Positions 8,998-17,337 of a stretch of DNA of 49,077 bases are shown piece after piece. Source of the DNA: Bacillota bacterium (GTDB taxonomy: Bacteria > Bacillota > Clostridia > Christensenellales > Aristaeellaceae); NCBI GenBank assembly GCA_023398575.1, contig JAEWSC010000071.1, positions 1-49,077 of the forward strand. The letters are read 5' to 3'. Position 1 is the stretch's first letter. Each line of letters begins with the position of its first letter. Below the pieces are notes generated by a model. That model was not told the DNA's origin and did no database searches. It saw only the letters and a program-made list of their open reading frames with translations. Position numbers and translations under genes: made by a program.

Positions 8998-9527
8998 TGC
9001 AGACCACCATGGAGAATATCAAGGATATGGTGGATGTGAATACTGTGATCGGCGACCCTGTTAATACGGCGGAGGGCGTGACGGTGATTCCCGTTTCCAA
9101 GGTCAGCTTTGGCTTTGTGGCTGGAGGAGGAGAATATGGTGCAGATGAAAAAAATAAGGTTCATCCGCCTCAAGGGTTTGAGGGCAAGATGCCCTTTGCC
9201 GGCGGATCCGGCGCGGGTGTCTCTGTGCAGCCGGTAGGCTTTTTGGTGGTAGGCAACGGTTCGGTGAAAATGTTGCCGGCACAGCCTGTGACCATGGCTG
9301 ACCGTATGGTGGAGTTGCTGCCGCAGGTAGTGGAAGATGTACGCAGTATCTTCAAAGGCGGCGAGGATGGACGGGATAATAAATACCAGCATATTGCCAG
9401 CGGTCATTCAGGCAGCCAAAGCAGAGATGAACGCAGTGATGACCGGCGGGACAATAGGCGTGATGGGCCGGCTTTGAACCAAATGAATCGCGGCGCGCCA
9501 GCCTCCTATGATGATAGAATGTCCTGA
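8973..9527 (+). CDS. ytfJ: Sporulation protein YtfJ (GerW family)
   Basis: Members of this family (GerW/YtfJ) are made in the forespore and affect spore germination. The 184-residue protein has the conserved N-terminus MEHPIGNMMQTTMENIK, the VIGDPV and VTVIPVSKVSFGF strands, a glycine-rich loop (FAGGSGAGVSVQP) and a VKMLP strand. The C-terminal tail is charged and low in complexity (SRDERSDDRRDNRRD). ATG 8973 follows AGGAGGAG inside the end of the DUF2953 gene. Together with the next carboxypeptidase it forms a recurring Clostridia gene order. Confidence 0.9.
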   Translation: MEHPIGNMMQTTMENIKDMVDVNTVIGDPVNTAEGVTVIPVSKVSFGFVAGGGEYGADEKNKVHPPQGFEGKMPFAGGSGAGVSVQPVGFLVVGNGSVKMLPAQPVTMADRMVELLPQVVEDVRSIFKGGEDGRDNKYQHIASGHSGSQSRDERSDDRRDNRRDGPALNQMNRGAPASYDDRMS

Positions 9528-9552
9528 TGCATTTTATATCCGGAGGAAGCAA

Positions 9553-10704
9553 ATGACCATACGGAAAACGGCAGGCATACTCCTTGCGGCGTGCCTGCTT
9601 CTGCCATTCAATGGGCTTGCGCAAGAAGAGGCGGCACAGACATTTGCTGTCTCCGCCAAAGCGGCAGTTTTGCTGGAAGAAAAAACGGGCAAAGTTCTTT
9701 ATGCCCAAAATGAAACGCTGTCACTCCCCATGGCTTCCACTACAAAGGTGATGACGGCCTTACTTGCTATGGAATATGGAAAAATGGATGAGATTGTCAC
9801 CACCAGCCGAAATGCATTCGGCGTGCCGGGTACCAGCATATACTTATCCCAGGGAGAAAGGCTGACGCTGGAGCAAATGGTGCATGGCTTAATGCTGGCC
9901 AGCGGTAATGACGCGGCTGTCGCGATTGCGGAGCATATTGGTGGATCAGTGGACGAATTTTGCGCTATGATGACCGATCGCGCGGCGGAGCTTGGCTGCC
10001 GAGATACAGTTTTCAAAACACCGCATGGGCTGCCAAACAGTATTCATCACACAACGGCATATGATCTGGCATTGATTGCCAGGGAAGCTATGCGGTATCC
10101 GCTTTTTCGCAAAATTGTTTCCACACAGCGCGCCACAATCCCTTGGGAGGGGCGAGATTACAACAGAATATTGAATAACAAAAATCGGCTGCTCTCCAGC
10201 TATCAAGGTGCGACCGGCATTAAAACTGGTTATACAAAAGCGGCAGGCCGTTGTTTGGTGTTTGGCGCGGAGCGCAATGGGCTAGAAGTAGTAGGTGTTG
10301 TGTTAAACTGCCCCAATTGGTTTGATGAAGCGGCGAAAATAATGGATTATGGTTTTGCCAATTACCGTTATCTTGTCATGCTCGGCGATGGAGAACAAGT
10401 GCGCAGCCTTCCGGTAGAGGGTGGTGCAGAGCCTGAGGTGTCAATACGCCTGCAAGGCGACCTGGCGGCCCCGGTAGGCTTGGAAGAATGGCCGCAGATG
10501 GAGTTTGACCTGCCGGACAGCATAAAGGCCGGTGTGGAGGAAGGGCAGACGGTGGGCACGGCCAGGCTGACACTCAACGGAAGTGTGCTGGTGGAACGGC
10601 CATTGATTGCAGCTAACGGCGTTATGCCCCGGACCTTTCGCTACGGAATCGGACGAATCTTCGAAAATTGGTCCATCTGGGGTATACAACTGGATGCGCA
10701 ATAG
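9553..10704 (+). CDS. Serine-type D-alanyl-D-alanine carboxypeptidase (DacF/PBP5-like)
   Basis: A secreted low-molecular-weight penicillin-binding protein that trims the terminal D-Ala of peptidoglycan stem peptides. Residues 1-24 form a signal peptide. The catalytic motifs are complete: STTK at 62-65, SGN at 117-119 and KTG at 224-226, followed by a C-terminal beta-sandwich. The 383-residue length is usual. ATG 9553 follows GGAGG. Next to ytfJ it may act on the spore cortex like DacF; a vegetative DacA role is also possible. Confidence 0.9.
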   Translation: MTIRKTAGILLAACLLLPFNGLAQEEAAQTFAVSAKAAVLLEEKTGKVLYAQNETLSLPMASTTKVMTALLAMEYGKMDEIVTTSRNAFGVPGTSIYLSQGERLTLEQMVHGLMLASGNDAAVAIAEHIGGSVDEFCAMMTDRAAELGCRDTVFKTPHGLPNSIHHTTAYDLALIAREAMRYPLFRKIVSTQRATIPWEGRDYNRILNNKNRLLSSYQGATGIKTGYTKAAGRCLVFGAERNGLEVVGVVLNCPNWFDEAAKIMDYGFANYRYLVMLGDGEQVRSLPVEGGAEPEVSIRLQGDLAAPVGLEEWPQMEFDLPDSIKAGVEEGQTVGTARLTLNGSVLVERPLIAANGVMPRTFRYGIGRIFENWSIWGIQLDAQ

Positions 10705-10783
10705 CTTAACGATACTCTTCTTTATAGGCTTTGTATTCTTGCTGGGTATCTTCTGGAAGCGCCTGATTCAAAAGCATTGGTAG
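10694..10783 (+). CDS. Possible 29-residue membrane peptide
   Basis: A short frame overlaps the last 11 bases of the carboxypeptidase gene in another phase. It encodes one hydrophobic helix (LTILFFIGFVFLLGIFW) followed by a basic tail (KRLIQKHW). No good Shine-Dalgarno site is visible, so it would depend on coupling to the upstream stop. The transcript terminator lies 17 bases downstream. The composition is convincing but chance cannot be excluded. Confidence 0.3.
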   Translation: MRNSLTILFFIGFVFLLGIFWKRLIQKHW

Positions 10784-10799
10784 TTTCAAGGTAACATTT

Positions 10800-10838
10800 T
10801 GCCTCGCTGTCCATGGGTTTGGATGGCGAGGCATTTTT
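10800..10838 (+). terminator. Rho-independent terminator after the carboxypeptidase
   Basis: A 13-base stem, TGCCTCGCTGTCC with GGATGGCGAGGCA (two G-T pairs), an 8-base loop and TTTTT. Confidence 0.85.
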
Positions 10839-10873
10839 GATAATTAGGAAATGATTAGAATTTGCTATACTGC

Positions 10874-10906
10874 TTGACACATAGTATTGCTCGATGTATG
10901 ATACTA
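10874..10906 (+). promoter_or_regulatory. Sigma-A promoter with overlapping inverted repeat (PadR operator candidate)
   Basis: TTGACA (10874-10879) and TATGAT (10897-10902) are spaced by exactly 17 bases. TAGTAT (10882-10887) and ATACTA (10901-10906) form an inverted repeat over the spacer and -10 box, suggesting autoregulation by the PadR protein encoded next. Confidence 0.75.
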
Positions 10907-10925
10907 CGCGTTGGGAGGTGATGCC

Positions 10926-11237
10926 ATGGATGTCCAGCTGAAACGAGGGCTGATAGAAATATGTGTGCTATCGCTGCTCTCACAGCAGGATTCGTATGGT
11001 TACCAGCTCATCAAGGACATATCTGTTGTCATAGAAATATCAGAGTCCACCTTGTATCCCATTTTGCGGAGGCTTGAAAGCGCGCAATGCCTTCGCATTT
11101 ACACCAGGGAGCACGATGGCCGGCTGCGAAAGTACTATGCTATCACACAGGCGGGCAGGGACAGGATTGCAGAGTTCTTGACCGACTGGAAAGATGTCAT
11201 GAAAGTGTATGACTTCATCAGGGGGGTAGGGCAATGA
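10926..11237 (+). CDS. PadR-family transcriptional regulator
   Basis: A winged-helix repressor of 103 residues. LKRGLIEICVLSLLSQQDSY and YGYQLIKDI are the family's N-terminal helices, and STLYPILRRLE is the recognition helix region. GGGAGGTG precedes ATG 10926. It overlaps the following DUF1700 gene by four bases. PadR-DUF1700-DUF4097 operons are widespread in Firmicutes, and the repressor usually controls its own operon. The inducing signal is unknown. Confidence 0.9.
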   Translation: MDVQLKRGLIEICVLSLLSQQDSYGYQLIKDISVVIEISESTLYPILRRLESAQCLRIYTREHDGRLRKYYAITQAGRDRIAEFLTDWKDVMKVYDFIRGVGQ

Positions 11238-11812
11238 CACGGGATCAATTTCTTGATGGGCTACGGCAAGAGTTGCATGGCTTGCCAAGACAGGAGATAG
11301 AACAGACTGTTCATTACTATTTTGAAATCATCGCTGACCGAATAGAGGAAGGAATGACGGAAGAGCAGGCAGTGGCGAAAATGGAACCCATGCATGTCAT
11401 TGCAAGAAGAGTCCTTTCGGACTTTAAAGGCAATGGAGTACCCGCGCGGAAAATGTCTGTGTTTTTGATCACAATGCTCATTCTAGGCTTTCCACTGTGG
11501 TTCCCGCTTTTGATTACCGGCGCGGCGATGATGGTGGTAGCACTGACACTGATATGGGTTTTTGTCCTGACCATATGGGCAACCTGTCTTGGACTATTTT
11601 CCGGCGGCATGGCCGCAATCATCACGCTGCTCACGGGCGGTTTCCACAGCGGCATGCCTTTCATCGGGCAAGTGGGCCTGGGCATGGCAGCCATGGGGTT
11701 ATCCATTTTCTTATTCTATGCGGCCAAAGGGGCCATCCCCTTGGCTATGGGAGCAACAGTGAGCATGGTATCCTGGATTAAACGGGCATTTGTAAGGAGA
11801 GGAATTGTATGA
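11234..11812 (+). CDS. DUF1700 (HAAS-type) membrane protein
   Basis: A 192-residue protein with an N-terminal helical HAAS-like domain (LDGLRQELHGLPRQEIEQTV) of about 60 residues, followed by three to four hydrophobic helices rich in Gly and Met. These proteins accompany PadR regulators and DUF4097 proteins and are thought to sense or transmit an envelope signal. The ATGA overlaps on both sides show a translationally coupled operon. Confidence 0.85.
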   Translation: MTRDQFLDGLRQELHGLPRQEIEQTVHYYFEIIADRIEEGMTEEQAVAKMEPMHVIARRVLSDFKGNGVPARKMSVFLITMLILGFPLWFPLLITGAAMMVVALTLIWVFVLTIWATCLGLFSGGMAAIITLLTGGFHSGMPFIGQVGLGMAAMGLSIFLFYAAKGAIPLAMGATVSMVSWIKRAFVRRGIV

Positions 11813-12714
11813 ATAGGAACAAAACGATTTTGAAGGTCGCCGGCTTATTGCTGGTTGTCGGGGTAGCGCTATACTTTGTGGGTATGGCTGCCTTTGCCTC
11901 TGAAAGTCCAGCGCAGGGTGGAAAGGTAACGCAGCTTACCTATGTGAAGGAAGATTACACCGTTCAGGCAGATGGAATAAGCCGCATCAGCATTAAGACC
12001 AGAAACATGCCCGTCACGGTGACGCCTACTAAAGGCAATGAAATTGCCATTCACTACTACACGTCTGAAGAGGATCCCTATGAGGTTTCATTGGAGGGCG
12101 GTGTCTTGACACTTAAGTACAAATATGAAAATCTGTTTTCTGTCGGCAGCTGGTTTAGCGGTTCCACCATCTTCAATGTAATTAACAATACGAACCCAAA
12201 TGTAGAACTGGTTGTTCCGGAAGGATACGCGAACGCACTGCAGATAAACACCTCCAACGCATCCATACGTGTTTCTGGTTTGATCAATGCAGGTGATGTG
12301 CGTATAGAGACTTCCAACGCTTCTGTAGATGTCAGTGATGTAACTGCTACGGGTATAAACGCGCAAACATCCAACGGTACAGTAACCCTGGATAAACTTG
12401 TAGTAGCGGGTAACATGGATGTACGGTCTTCCAATGGATCGATTACCGCAAGACAGGTTGCGGCAAAAGATAGGCTTACACTAAATACCTCCAACGCAAG
12501 AATCAATGTGGAGCAGGTCACCTCCGCGGTGATAGAGATTCGCAGCTCAAATGCTTCGATATCCGGCAGCGTGGCTGGCAAGCGATCTGACTACACCATA
12601 TCTTCCGATACCTCCAATGCAGATAACAGCCTTGGGGACGGCGGCTCCGGACCATCCAGACTGACGGTGAATACCTCCAACGGATCAATCAATGTCAAGT
12701 TCCAGGACGATTGA
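11809..12714 (+). CDS. DUF4097 beta-strand-repeat protein
   Basis: A 301-residue protein with an N-terminal transmembrane or signal segment (about residues 8-30) and then a right-handed beta-helix-like repeat region. The repeat unit of about 20 residues contains TSNAS/SSNGS turns (for example NTSNASIRVSG, ETSNASVDVSD, RSSNGSITA). It is predicted to be extracytoplasmic and membrane-tethered. It is the output or sensor component of the PadR-DUF1700 operon. Molecular function is unknown. Confidence 0.85.
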   Translation: MNRNKTILKVAGLLLVVGVALYFVGMAAFASESPAQGGKVTQLTYVKEDYTVQADGISRISIKTRNMPVTVTPTKGNEIAIHYYTSEEDPYEVSLEGGVLTLKYKYENLFSVGSWFSGSTIFNVINNTNPNVELVVPEGYANALQINTSNASIRVSGLINAGDVRIETSNASVDVSDVTATGINAQTSNGTVTLDKLVVAGNMDVRSSNGSITARQVAAKDRLTLNTSNARINVEQVTSAVIEIRSSNASISGSVAGKRSDYTISSDTSNADNSLGDGGSGPSRLTVNTSNGSINVKFQDD

Positions 12715-12728
12715 CCCATATAACAGAC

Positions 12729-12766
12729 AGCGGGCTTTTGCATAACAGCAAGACCCGCTTTTTTAG
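12729..12766 (+). terminator. Terminator of the padR operon
   Basis: An imperfect stem AGCGGGCTTTTGC with GCAAGACCCGCT followed by TTTTTT. Confidence 0.8.
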
Positions 12767-12879
12767 TCTGTGGGACATACTTCCCATGTGAGGTATCCGG
12801 TGGTGAAATAGTCATCGTAGGAAGGTATAAATGGTAAGTATTGGCTGAGTTAAGTAAGCTGGCATTCAACCTCCCAGGC

Positions 12880-12908
12880 TTGTTTTTTGTCGCATTTTTT
12901 GGTATGCT
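12880..12908 (+). promoter_or_regulatory. Promoter of the acetyltransferase gene
   Basis: TTGTTT and TATGCT with a 17-base spacer, 43 bases before the ATG at 12952. Confidence 0.5.
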
Positions 12909-12951
12909 GGCAACGGAAATTCTCGAGCGACCAGCCAAAAGGAGATGCGGC

Positions 12952-13509
12952 ATGCTGACAATCCTGCCATTGAACGAGGCCACGACTTCCCTGTATAACC
13001 AGATTGACAACAGGTATTTGGTGGGGGAGCTAGCGGCAGTTCGGGTAGCCCGCTCCGGCTTTTCGCTGGATTATATGCCCCTTGGCAAAGCAGAGTGGCG
13101 TTCTTATCCGCCAGAAAGCTTGTTTACGCCGCAGGAATTATTAAAGCGGAAAGATGCTGTATGTTTTTTTGCCTATTTGGATGGGCAGCCTGTAGGACAG
13201 GCAGTGGCAGCACATCATTGGAATAACCTTGCGATGCTGTGGGATATACGTGTAGATGTCAGACGGCGGCGCAACGGTGTTGGCCGGGCACTGCTTGAGG
13301 CCAGCAAAAGCTGGGCTGTACAGCATGGCTTAAAAGGCTTGATGGTGGAGACGCAGGATGGAAATCCGGTTGCTTGCCAGTTTTATCAAAGCTGCGGTTT
13401 TGTGCTAGGCGGTGTGGATAGAATGCTGTATGCCGCTACTCCGCAGCAGGCGCAAAAACCGCCGGCGCTGCGGGATAGTGCGTTGTTTTTTTATCAATTG
13501 TTTGATTGA
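12952..13509 (+). CDS. GNAT acetyltransferase resembling streptothricin acetyltransferases
   Basis: A 185-residue GNAT protein. The acetyl-CoA loop is VRRRRNGVGRALLEAS. The C-terminal stretch (GLMVETQDGNPVACQFYQ, then CGF and VDRMLYA) resembles the SatA/Sat4 streptothricin acetyltransferases, which N-acetylate the beta-lysine side chain of the antibiotic. This suggests that subfamily but does not prove resistance, because housekeeping relatives exist. ATG 12952 follows AAAAGGAG; the upstream in-frame extension overlaps the promoter and is rejected. Confidence 0.65.
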   Translation: MLTILPLNEATTSLYNQIDNRYLVGELAAVRVARSGFSLDYMPLGKAEWRSYPPESLFTPQELLKRKDAVCFFAYLDGQPVGQAVAAHHWNNLAMLWDIRVDVRRRRNGVGRALLEASKSWAVQHGLKGLMVETQDGNPVACQFYQSCGFVLGGVDRMLYAATPQQAQKPPALRDSALFFYQLFD

Positions 13510-13535
13510 ATTTTATATAGTAAGGAAAGATCATC

Positions 13536-14240
13536 ATGCGCTTGCAAAAATTCCTGGCCGAGTGTGGTGTTGCCTCCCGGCGAACAGCTGAAAAAATGAT
13601 CGCGGATGGCCGGGTAACGATTAATGGCACTGTGATTACGCAAATGGGTTCGCAGGTGGAACCTGACGATCAAGTGCTAGTGGATGGAAAGCCCGTTTCT
13701 CCTGAAGCGGAAAAGCACTATTTGTTGTACCATAAACCCGCTGGTGAGGTTACCACTGCCTCGGATCCTGAGGGGCGGCCTACCGTGCTGGATAAGTTCA
13801 GGGATTATCCCGTTCGCTTGTATCCCGTGGGCCGGCTGGATTTTGACAGCGAAGGGCTGCTATTGCTCACCAATGACGGTGAATTGACCCAGCGCATGCT
13901 GCACCCCAGCAAAGAGGTGGAAAAGGTATATCTGGCCAAGGTATCCAACCGGCTTTCTGTGGAGGATGCCAAGCGGCTGCAGGAAGGGGTTTGGATTGCC
14001 GGCCGCAAGACGGCTCCATCCAAGGCTCGCATCCTCAAATATGACACGTTCTCCACTACAGTGTTGGTGTCAATTCACGAAGGGCGCAACCGGCAGGTCA
14101 GGCGCATGTTTGAGGCGGTCGGCCACCAGGTGGTTTTGCTGCGACGGGTGCAATTTGGTCCCCTGAAACTGGGTGATGTGGGCCGGGGGCAGTGGCGGCA
14201 TTTAACGAGTGAAGAAGTTAAGCAGATGAAGGGCTTGTGA
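13536..14240 (+). CDS. rluB: Ribosomal pseudouridine synthase, RsuA/RluB family
   Basis: A 234-residue enzyme with an N-terminal S4 RNA-binding domain (MRLQKFLAECGVASRRTAE) and the catalytic RsuA-family motif PVGRLDFDSEGLLLLTNDG, in which Asp102 is the nucleophile. It isomerises a uridine in rRNA, most likely U2633-equivalent of 23S RNA for RluB-type members; a 16S (RsuA) specificity cannot be excluded. AAGGAAAG precedes ATG 13536. It is followed eight bases later by the methyltransferase, so the two RNA-modification genes are probably one operon. Confidence 0.88.
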   Translation: MRLQKFLAECGVASRRTAEKMIADGRVTINGTVITQMGSQVEPDDQVLVDGKPVSPEAEKHYLLYHKPAGEVTTASDPEGRPTVLDKFRDYPVRLYPVGRLDFDSEGLLLLTNDGELTQRMLHPSKEVEKVYLAKVSNRLSVEDAKRLQEGVWIAGRKTAPSKARILKYDTFSTTVLVSIHEGRNRQVRRMFEAVGHQVVLLRRVQFGPLKLGDVGRGQWRHLTSEEVKQMKGL

Positions 14241-14247
14241 GCATGCC

Positions 14248-14817
14248 ATGGCGTTTCTGTTAAAAAGTGCCAGATATCTGGCGGCGGAGTGCCACAGGCA
14301 GCTGCTCGAGCCTGGCGATCATGTAATCGACGCCACCTGCGGCAACGGGCAGGATACCTGTACTTTGGCCAGGTTGGTGGGCAGCCAGGGTAAGGTATTT
14401 GCATTTGATGTGCAAGCAGCTGCTTTGGAAAGGGCTAAGGAGCTGCTCACGCGGGAATGTCTTCTTACACAGTGCGAACTGTATCATATGGGCCATGAGC
14501 ATGTACTGGAGGTCATACAACAGCCGGTAAAGCTGGCTGTATTCAACCTTGGCTGGCTTCCCGGCGGGGACAAGAGCATTACCACGCATTGGGAAACCAC
14601 CAAAGCAGCGATTGAGGGATGCCTTTCTTTGCTGTCACCAGCCGGGGTTTGCACCATTTGTGTATATCCAGGACATGCGGAGGGGGACAGAGAACGTTTG
14701 GCGCTGGAAGAATGGCTATGCGCCTGGCCTCCCCAGCAGTTTAACATTTTACACCAGCGCTTCATGAATGCTGGGCCTGGAGCGCCGGAATGTTACATTC
14801 TTCAAAAGCAAAAATAG
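14248..14817 (+). CDS. mnmM: tRNA (nm5s2U34) methyltransferase, YtqB/MnmM family
   Basis: A 189-residue class I SAM methyltransferase of the YtqB (PF06962) family. VIDATCGNGQDT is the SAM motif and VFAFDVQ the acidic-loop strand; NLGWLPGGDKSI is the family's conserved catalytic-region motif, and SPAGVCTICVYPGH completes it. B. subtilis YtqB (MnmM) methylates the wobble uridine in tRNAs carrying nm5s2U. The specificity here is inferred from the family. Confidence 0.82.
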   Translation: MAFLLKSARYLAAECHRQLLEPGDHVIDATCGNGQDTCTLARLVGSQGKVFAFDVQAAALERAKELLTRECLLTQCELYHMGHEHVLEVIQQPVKLAVFNLGWLPGGDKSITTHWETTKAAIEGCLSLLSPAGVCTICVYPGHAEGDRERLALEEWLCAWPPQQFNILHQRFMNAGPGAPECYILQKQK

Positions 14818-14825
14818 CATTTTTA

Positions 14826-14852
14826 ATCCGCTTTTCGGAGCGGATATTTTTC
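14826..14852 (+). terminator. Terminator after the methyltransferase gene
   Basis: ATCCGCT / AGCGGAT stem with a TTTCGG loop, followed by A and five T. Confidence 0.85.
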
Positions 14853-14992
14853 TTGTGAAAAATAAATCAAAGAATATTGCGGTTTCGGCAGGAAATAGGG
14901 GAGGATTGTAGAATAAAAGAAATTGGGAAAGATTTGAACGTTTTCAATTACCTCGTCAGGAGGTTTATAGGAAAACCACGGGAGGGAACATC

Positions 14993-16477
14993 ATGAACGG
15001 TACCCAGGGTGTTCAATCGGTGCTGGAAAAAAAACAGGACATCATTCAAGGGGATGCGGGACGGGTGGAGAAGCAGCGCGCAGCTGGCAAGATGACGGCT
15101 CGCGAACGCATTGCAAAGCTTACAGATCAAGGTAGCTTTGTGGAAATGGATATCCTTGTCTCCCGCAATGGGGAAGGTGCAGGCGTTGTGACAGGTTATG
15201 CCACCGTCCGTGAACGTCCCGTTTATCTGTTTGCTCAGGACTTCACCGTACACGGCGGATCAATGGGCGAAATGCAGGCCGCCAAAATTGTAAAGGTTCT
15301 TGATCTTGCGCAAAAGACTGGCGCACCTGTTTTGGCGCTGTGTGACAGTGCTGGTGTCAGGTTGGACGAAGGTGCCAAGGCCATGGACGCTTATGCCAGA
15401 ATCTATGCCAAGCTGGCCCGTATGAGCGGCGTGAGCCCCATCATTTCTTTGGTGCTTGGCCCGTGCGTTGGCGGCGCGGCGATGATTTCCCGCATGGCTG
15501 ACATCAGCATCATAGCCAAGTCTGTTGGCGAACTGATGGTTTTTGGCCCGCAGGTGATGAGTGCAGCTACCGGCAAGGAGTATTCCGCAAAGACATTGGG
15601 TGGGGCGGATGTGCTTGCAGCCCAAGGTGCGGTGTCTCTCGTTTGTGAAAATGAGGATGCTGCTTTAAAGCTAACGGCGGATGTACTGGATTTTCTGCCC
15701 GGATGTAACGCTGAAGATGCACCTATTGTAGATACGGATGATTTGAACCGACTGATGCCCGAGGTGGATGCTAGAGACTCCGATGCGTTGCTTGCTGCAC
15801 TTCTTGATGGTGGCAGCTTTGTCGAACTGCAAGCAGCTTACGCAAAGTCGATTCGCATTGCCTTGGGACGACTTGGAGGGCGTACGGTTGGCGTGGTTGC
15901 CAGCAATGCCGCTGAAGATGATGGACGGCTGACAGCTGGTGCTTGTAATAAAGCAGCTCGTTTCGTGCGCTTTTGCGATTGCTTCAGTCTGCCAGTGGTA
16001 AGCTTGATCCATTCCACTGGTCTTGCCATGGTGAAACCTGAGGAGCAGGGTTGGCTTTTGACCGCCGCCAGTCAGTTGTTATATGCATACGCTGAGGCAA
16101 CCACCCCTAAAGTATCTGTTGTGGTCGGAAACGCTATTGGCCTGAGTTATGTGGCCATGGGCGGAAAAGCCAACGCTGACATCGCTTATGGCTGGCCAGG
16201 AGCAGTCATTTCTGCCCTTTCGCCGGAAGCGGCAGTGCAGGTGCTCTACAGGGATGAGCTTGTAAAGAGCCAGGAGCCTGCTCTGGAGGCACGAGCAAAG
16301 CTTGTTAGCGACTATGCCCAAAATGTGGCTGATGGTGTTCAGGCTGCAAAGGACGGTATACTAGATGACGTAGTCGAGCCTGCTCAGACTCGCAAATACC
16401 TGATTGCCGCCCTCGAAATGCTCGCATCCAAGCGGGATTCCAACCCGCCCAAAAAGCACGGCAACTTGCCGTTGTAA
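14993..16477 (+). CDS. Biotin-dependent acyl-CoA carboxyltransferase (12S/MmdA-like)
   Basis: A 494-residue carboxyltransferase of the PccB/MmdA/12S family, which moves CO2 between carboxybiotin and propionyl-CoA (or acetyl-CoA). It contains the N-terminal GKMTARERIAKL motif. The first oxyanion region includes FAQDFTVHGGSMGEM and GPCVGGAAM, and the second is near GLSYVAMGGKANADI. GGGAGG precedes the ATG. The gene leads an operon with an OadG-like protein, a biotin carrier and a 5S-type transferase, which argues for a transcarboxylase or related complex rather than acetyl-CoA carboxylase. About 140 bases upstream hold no gene and no clear promoter. Confidence 0.88.
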   Translation: MNGTQGVQSVLEKKQDIIQGDAGRVEKQRAAGKMTARERIAKLTDQGSFVEMDILVSRNGEGAGVVTGYATVRERPVYLFAQDFTVHGGSMGEMQAAKIVKVLDLAQKTGAPVLALCDSAGVRLDEGAKAMDAYARIYAKLARMSGVSPIISLVLGPCVGGAAMISRMADISIIAKSVGELMVFGPQVMSAATGKEYSAKTLGGADVLAAQGAVSLVCENEDAALKLTADVLDFLPGCNAEDAPIVDTDDLNRLMPEVDARDSDALLAALLDGGSFVELQAAYAKSIRIALGRLGGRTVGVVASNAAEDDGRLTAGACNKAARFVRFCDCFSLPVVSLIHSTGLAMVKPEEQGWLLTAASQLLYAYAEATTPKVSVVVGNAIGLSYVAMGGKANADIAYGWPGAVISALSPEAAVQVLYRDELVKSQEPALEARAKLVSDYAQNVADGVQAAKDGILDDVVEPAQTRKYLIAALEMLASKRDSNPPKKHGNLPL

Positions 16478-16495
16478 GAAGGGATGGGTGAATAC

Positions 16496-16852
16496 ATGAA
16501 CCAAGTGGTATTGGGTCTTTCGATTACGGTTATTGGCTGCTTGATTGTGTTGGCCGGCTTGGCCATGATTATTGGCGGCGCAATTCTTATGAAAAACGCC
16601 CGTAAGGAGAAAGCAGTGGCGATTCCCCAAAGCCGCCCTGCCGACCATCTTCCTGCGGTACTCAGCGCTGCTGTAGCAGCCACGCTGGAGCAGGAAGAGC
16701 AGGAAAGATTGATTGCTGTTTTGACCGCTGCAGTTGCCGCAATGTGGGAAGAGAACCAGGGCGGCTTTGTAGTCAGAAAAGTACGAAGAATACATAACAG
16801 TCCGGCCTGGCAAAAGGCAGGGCGCGAGGAACAGATATACAGCCGCATGTAA
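16496..16852 (+). CDS. OadG-like small membrane subunit
   Basis: A protein of 118 residues (122 if the ATG at 16484 is used) with one N-terminal transmembrane helix (LGLSITVIGCLIVLAGLAMIIG) and an acidic/alanine-rich middle. A C-terminal FVVRKVRRI...PAWQKAGREEQ motif is typical of the gamma subunit (OadG/MmdD) of sodium-pumping decarboxylases, which links the carboxyltransferase to the membrane. No beta-subunit (OadB) gene is in this operon. I prefer ATG 16496 because the first ATG abuts the GAAGGG site. Confidence 0.7.
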   Translation: MNQVVLGLSITVIGCLIVLAGLAMIIGGAILMKNARKEKAVAIPQSRPADHLPAVLSAAVAATLEQEEQERLIAVLTAAVAAMWEENQGGFVVRKVRRIHNSPAWQKAGREEQIYSRM

Positions 16853-16880
16853 ACAAGCGAATTAAAAGGAGGATAAATAT

Positions 16881-17291
16881 ATGCGTAAATTTTTGATTGC
16901 CGTTAACGGAGTATCCTATGAGGTTGAGGTTGAAGAGGTAGCCGCCGGTGCAGCACCTGTGATTCGTTCTGCTGTTCCCGAGCCTGCTCCTGTTGCATCT
17001 GCTCCGGTCGCCGCTCCCGTTGCCCCTGCACCAGTTGCAGCGCCTGCTCCCGCTCCTAAGGCAGCACCAGCTGCCGGTGGTCAGCCCGTGAAAGCGCCCA
17101 TGCCTGGAACCGTTGTGGATGTGAAGGTGAAGGCAGGCGATGCGGTGAAGAAGGGTTCTATTCTTTTGATACTGGAAGCCATGAAAATGGAAAATGAAAT
17201 CATCTCTCCTGTGGATGGAACCGTCGCACAAGTCATTGCCACCAAGGGCTCCAGCGTAAATGCCAATGATGTGCTGGTGACCATCGCCTGA
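16881..17291 (+). CDS. Biotin carboxyl carrier protein (1.3S-like)
   Basis: A 136-residue biotinyl carrier. A short N-terminal strand (KFLIAVNGVSYEVEVEEV) is followed by an Ala/Pro-rich flexible linker (residues 31-68) and a biotinyl domain with the canonical EAMKMEN motif, in which Lys102 carries biotin. An AAAGGAGG site precedes ATG 16881. It shuttles carboxyl groups between the two transferases encoded on either side. Confidence 0.95.
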   Translation: MRKFLIAVNGVSYEVEVEEVAAGAAPVIRSAVPEPAPVASAPVAAPVAPAPVAAPAPAPKAAPAAGGQPVKAPMPGTVVDVKVKAGDAVKKGSILLILEAMKMENEIISPVDGTVAQVIATKGSSVNANDVLVTIA

Positions 17292-17337
17292 CAGCGGCGC
17301 AATGTTTGGCCGCATTCATGTAAAGGAGCTTTGCTTT

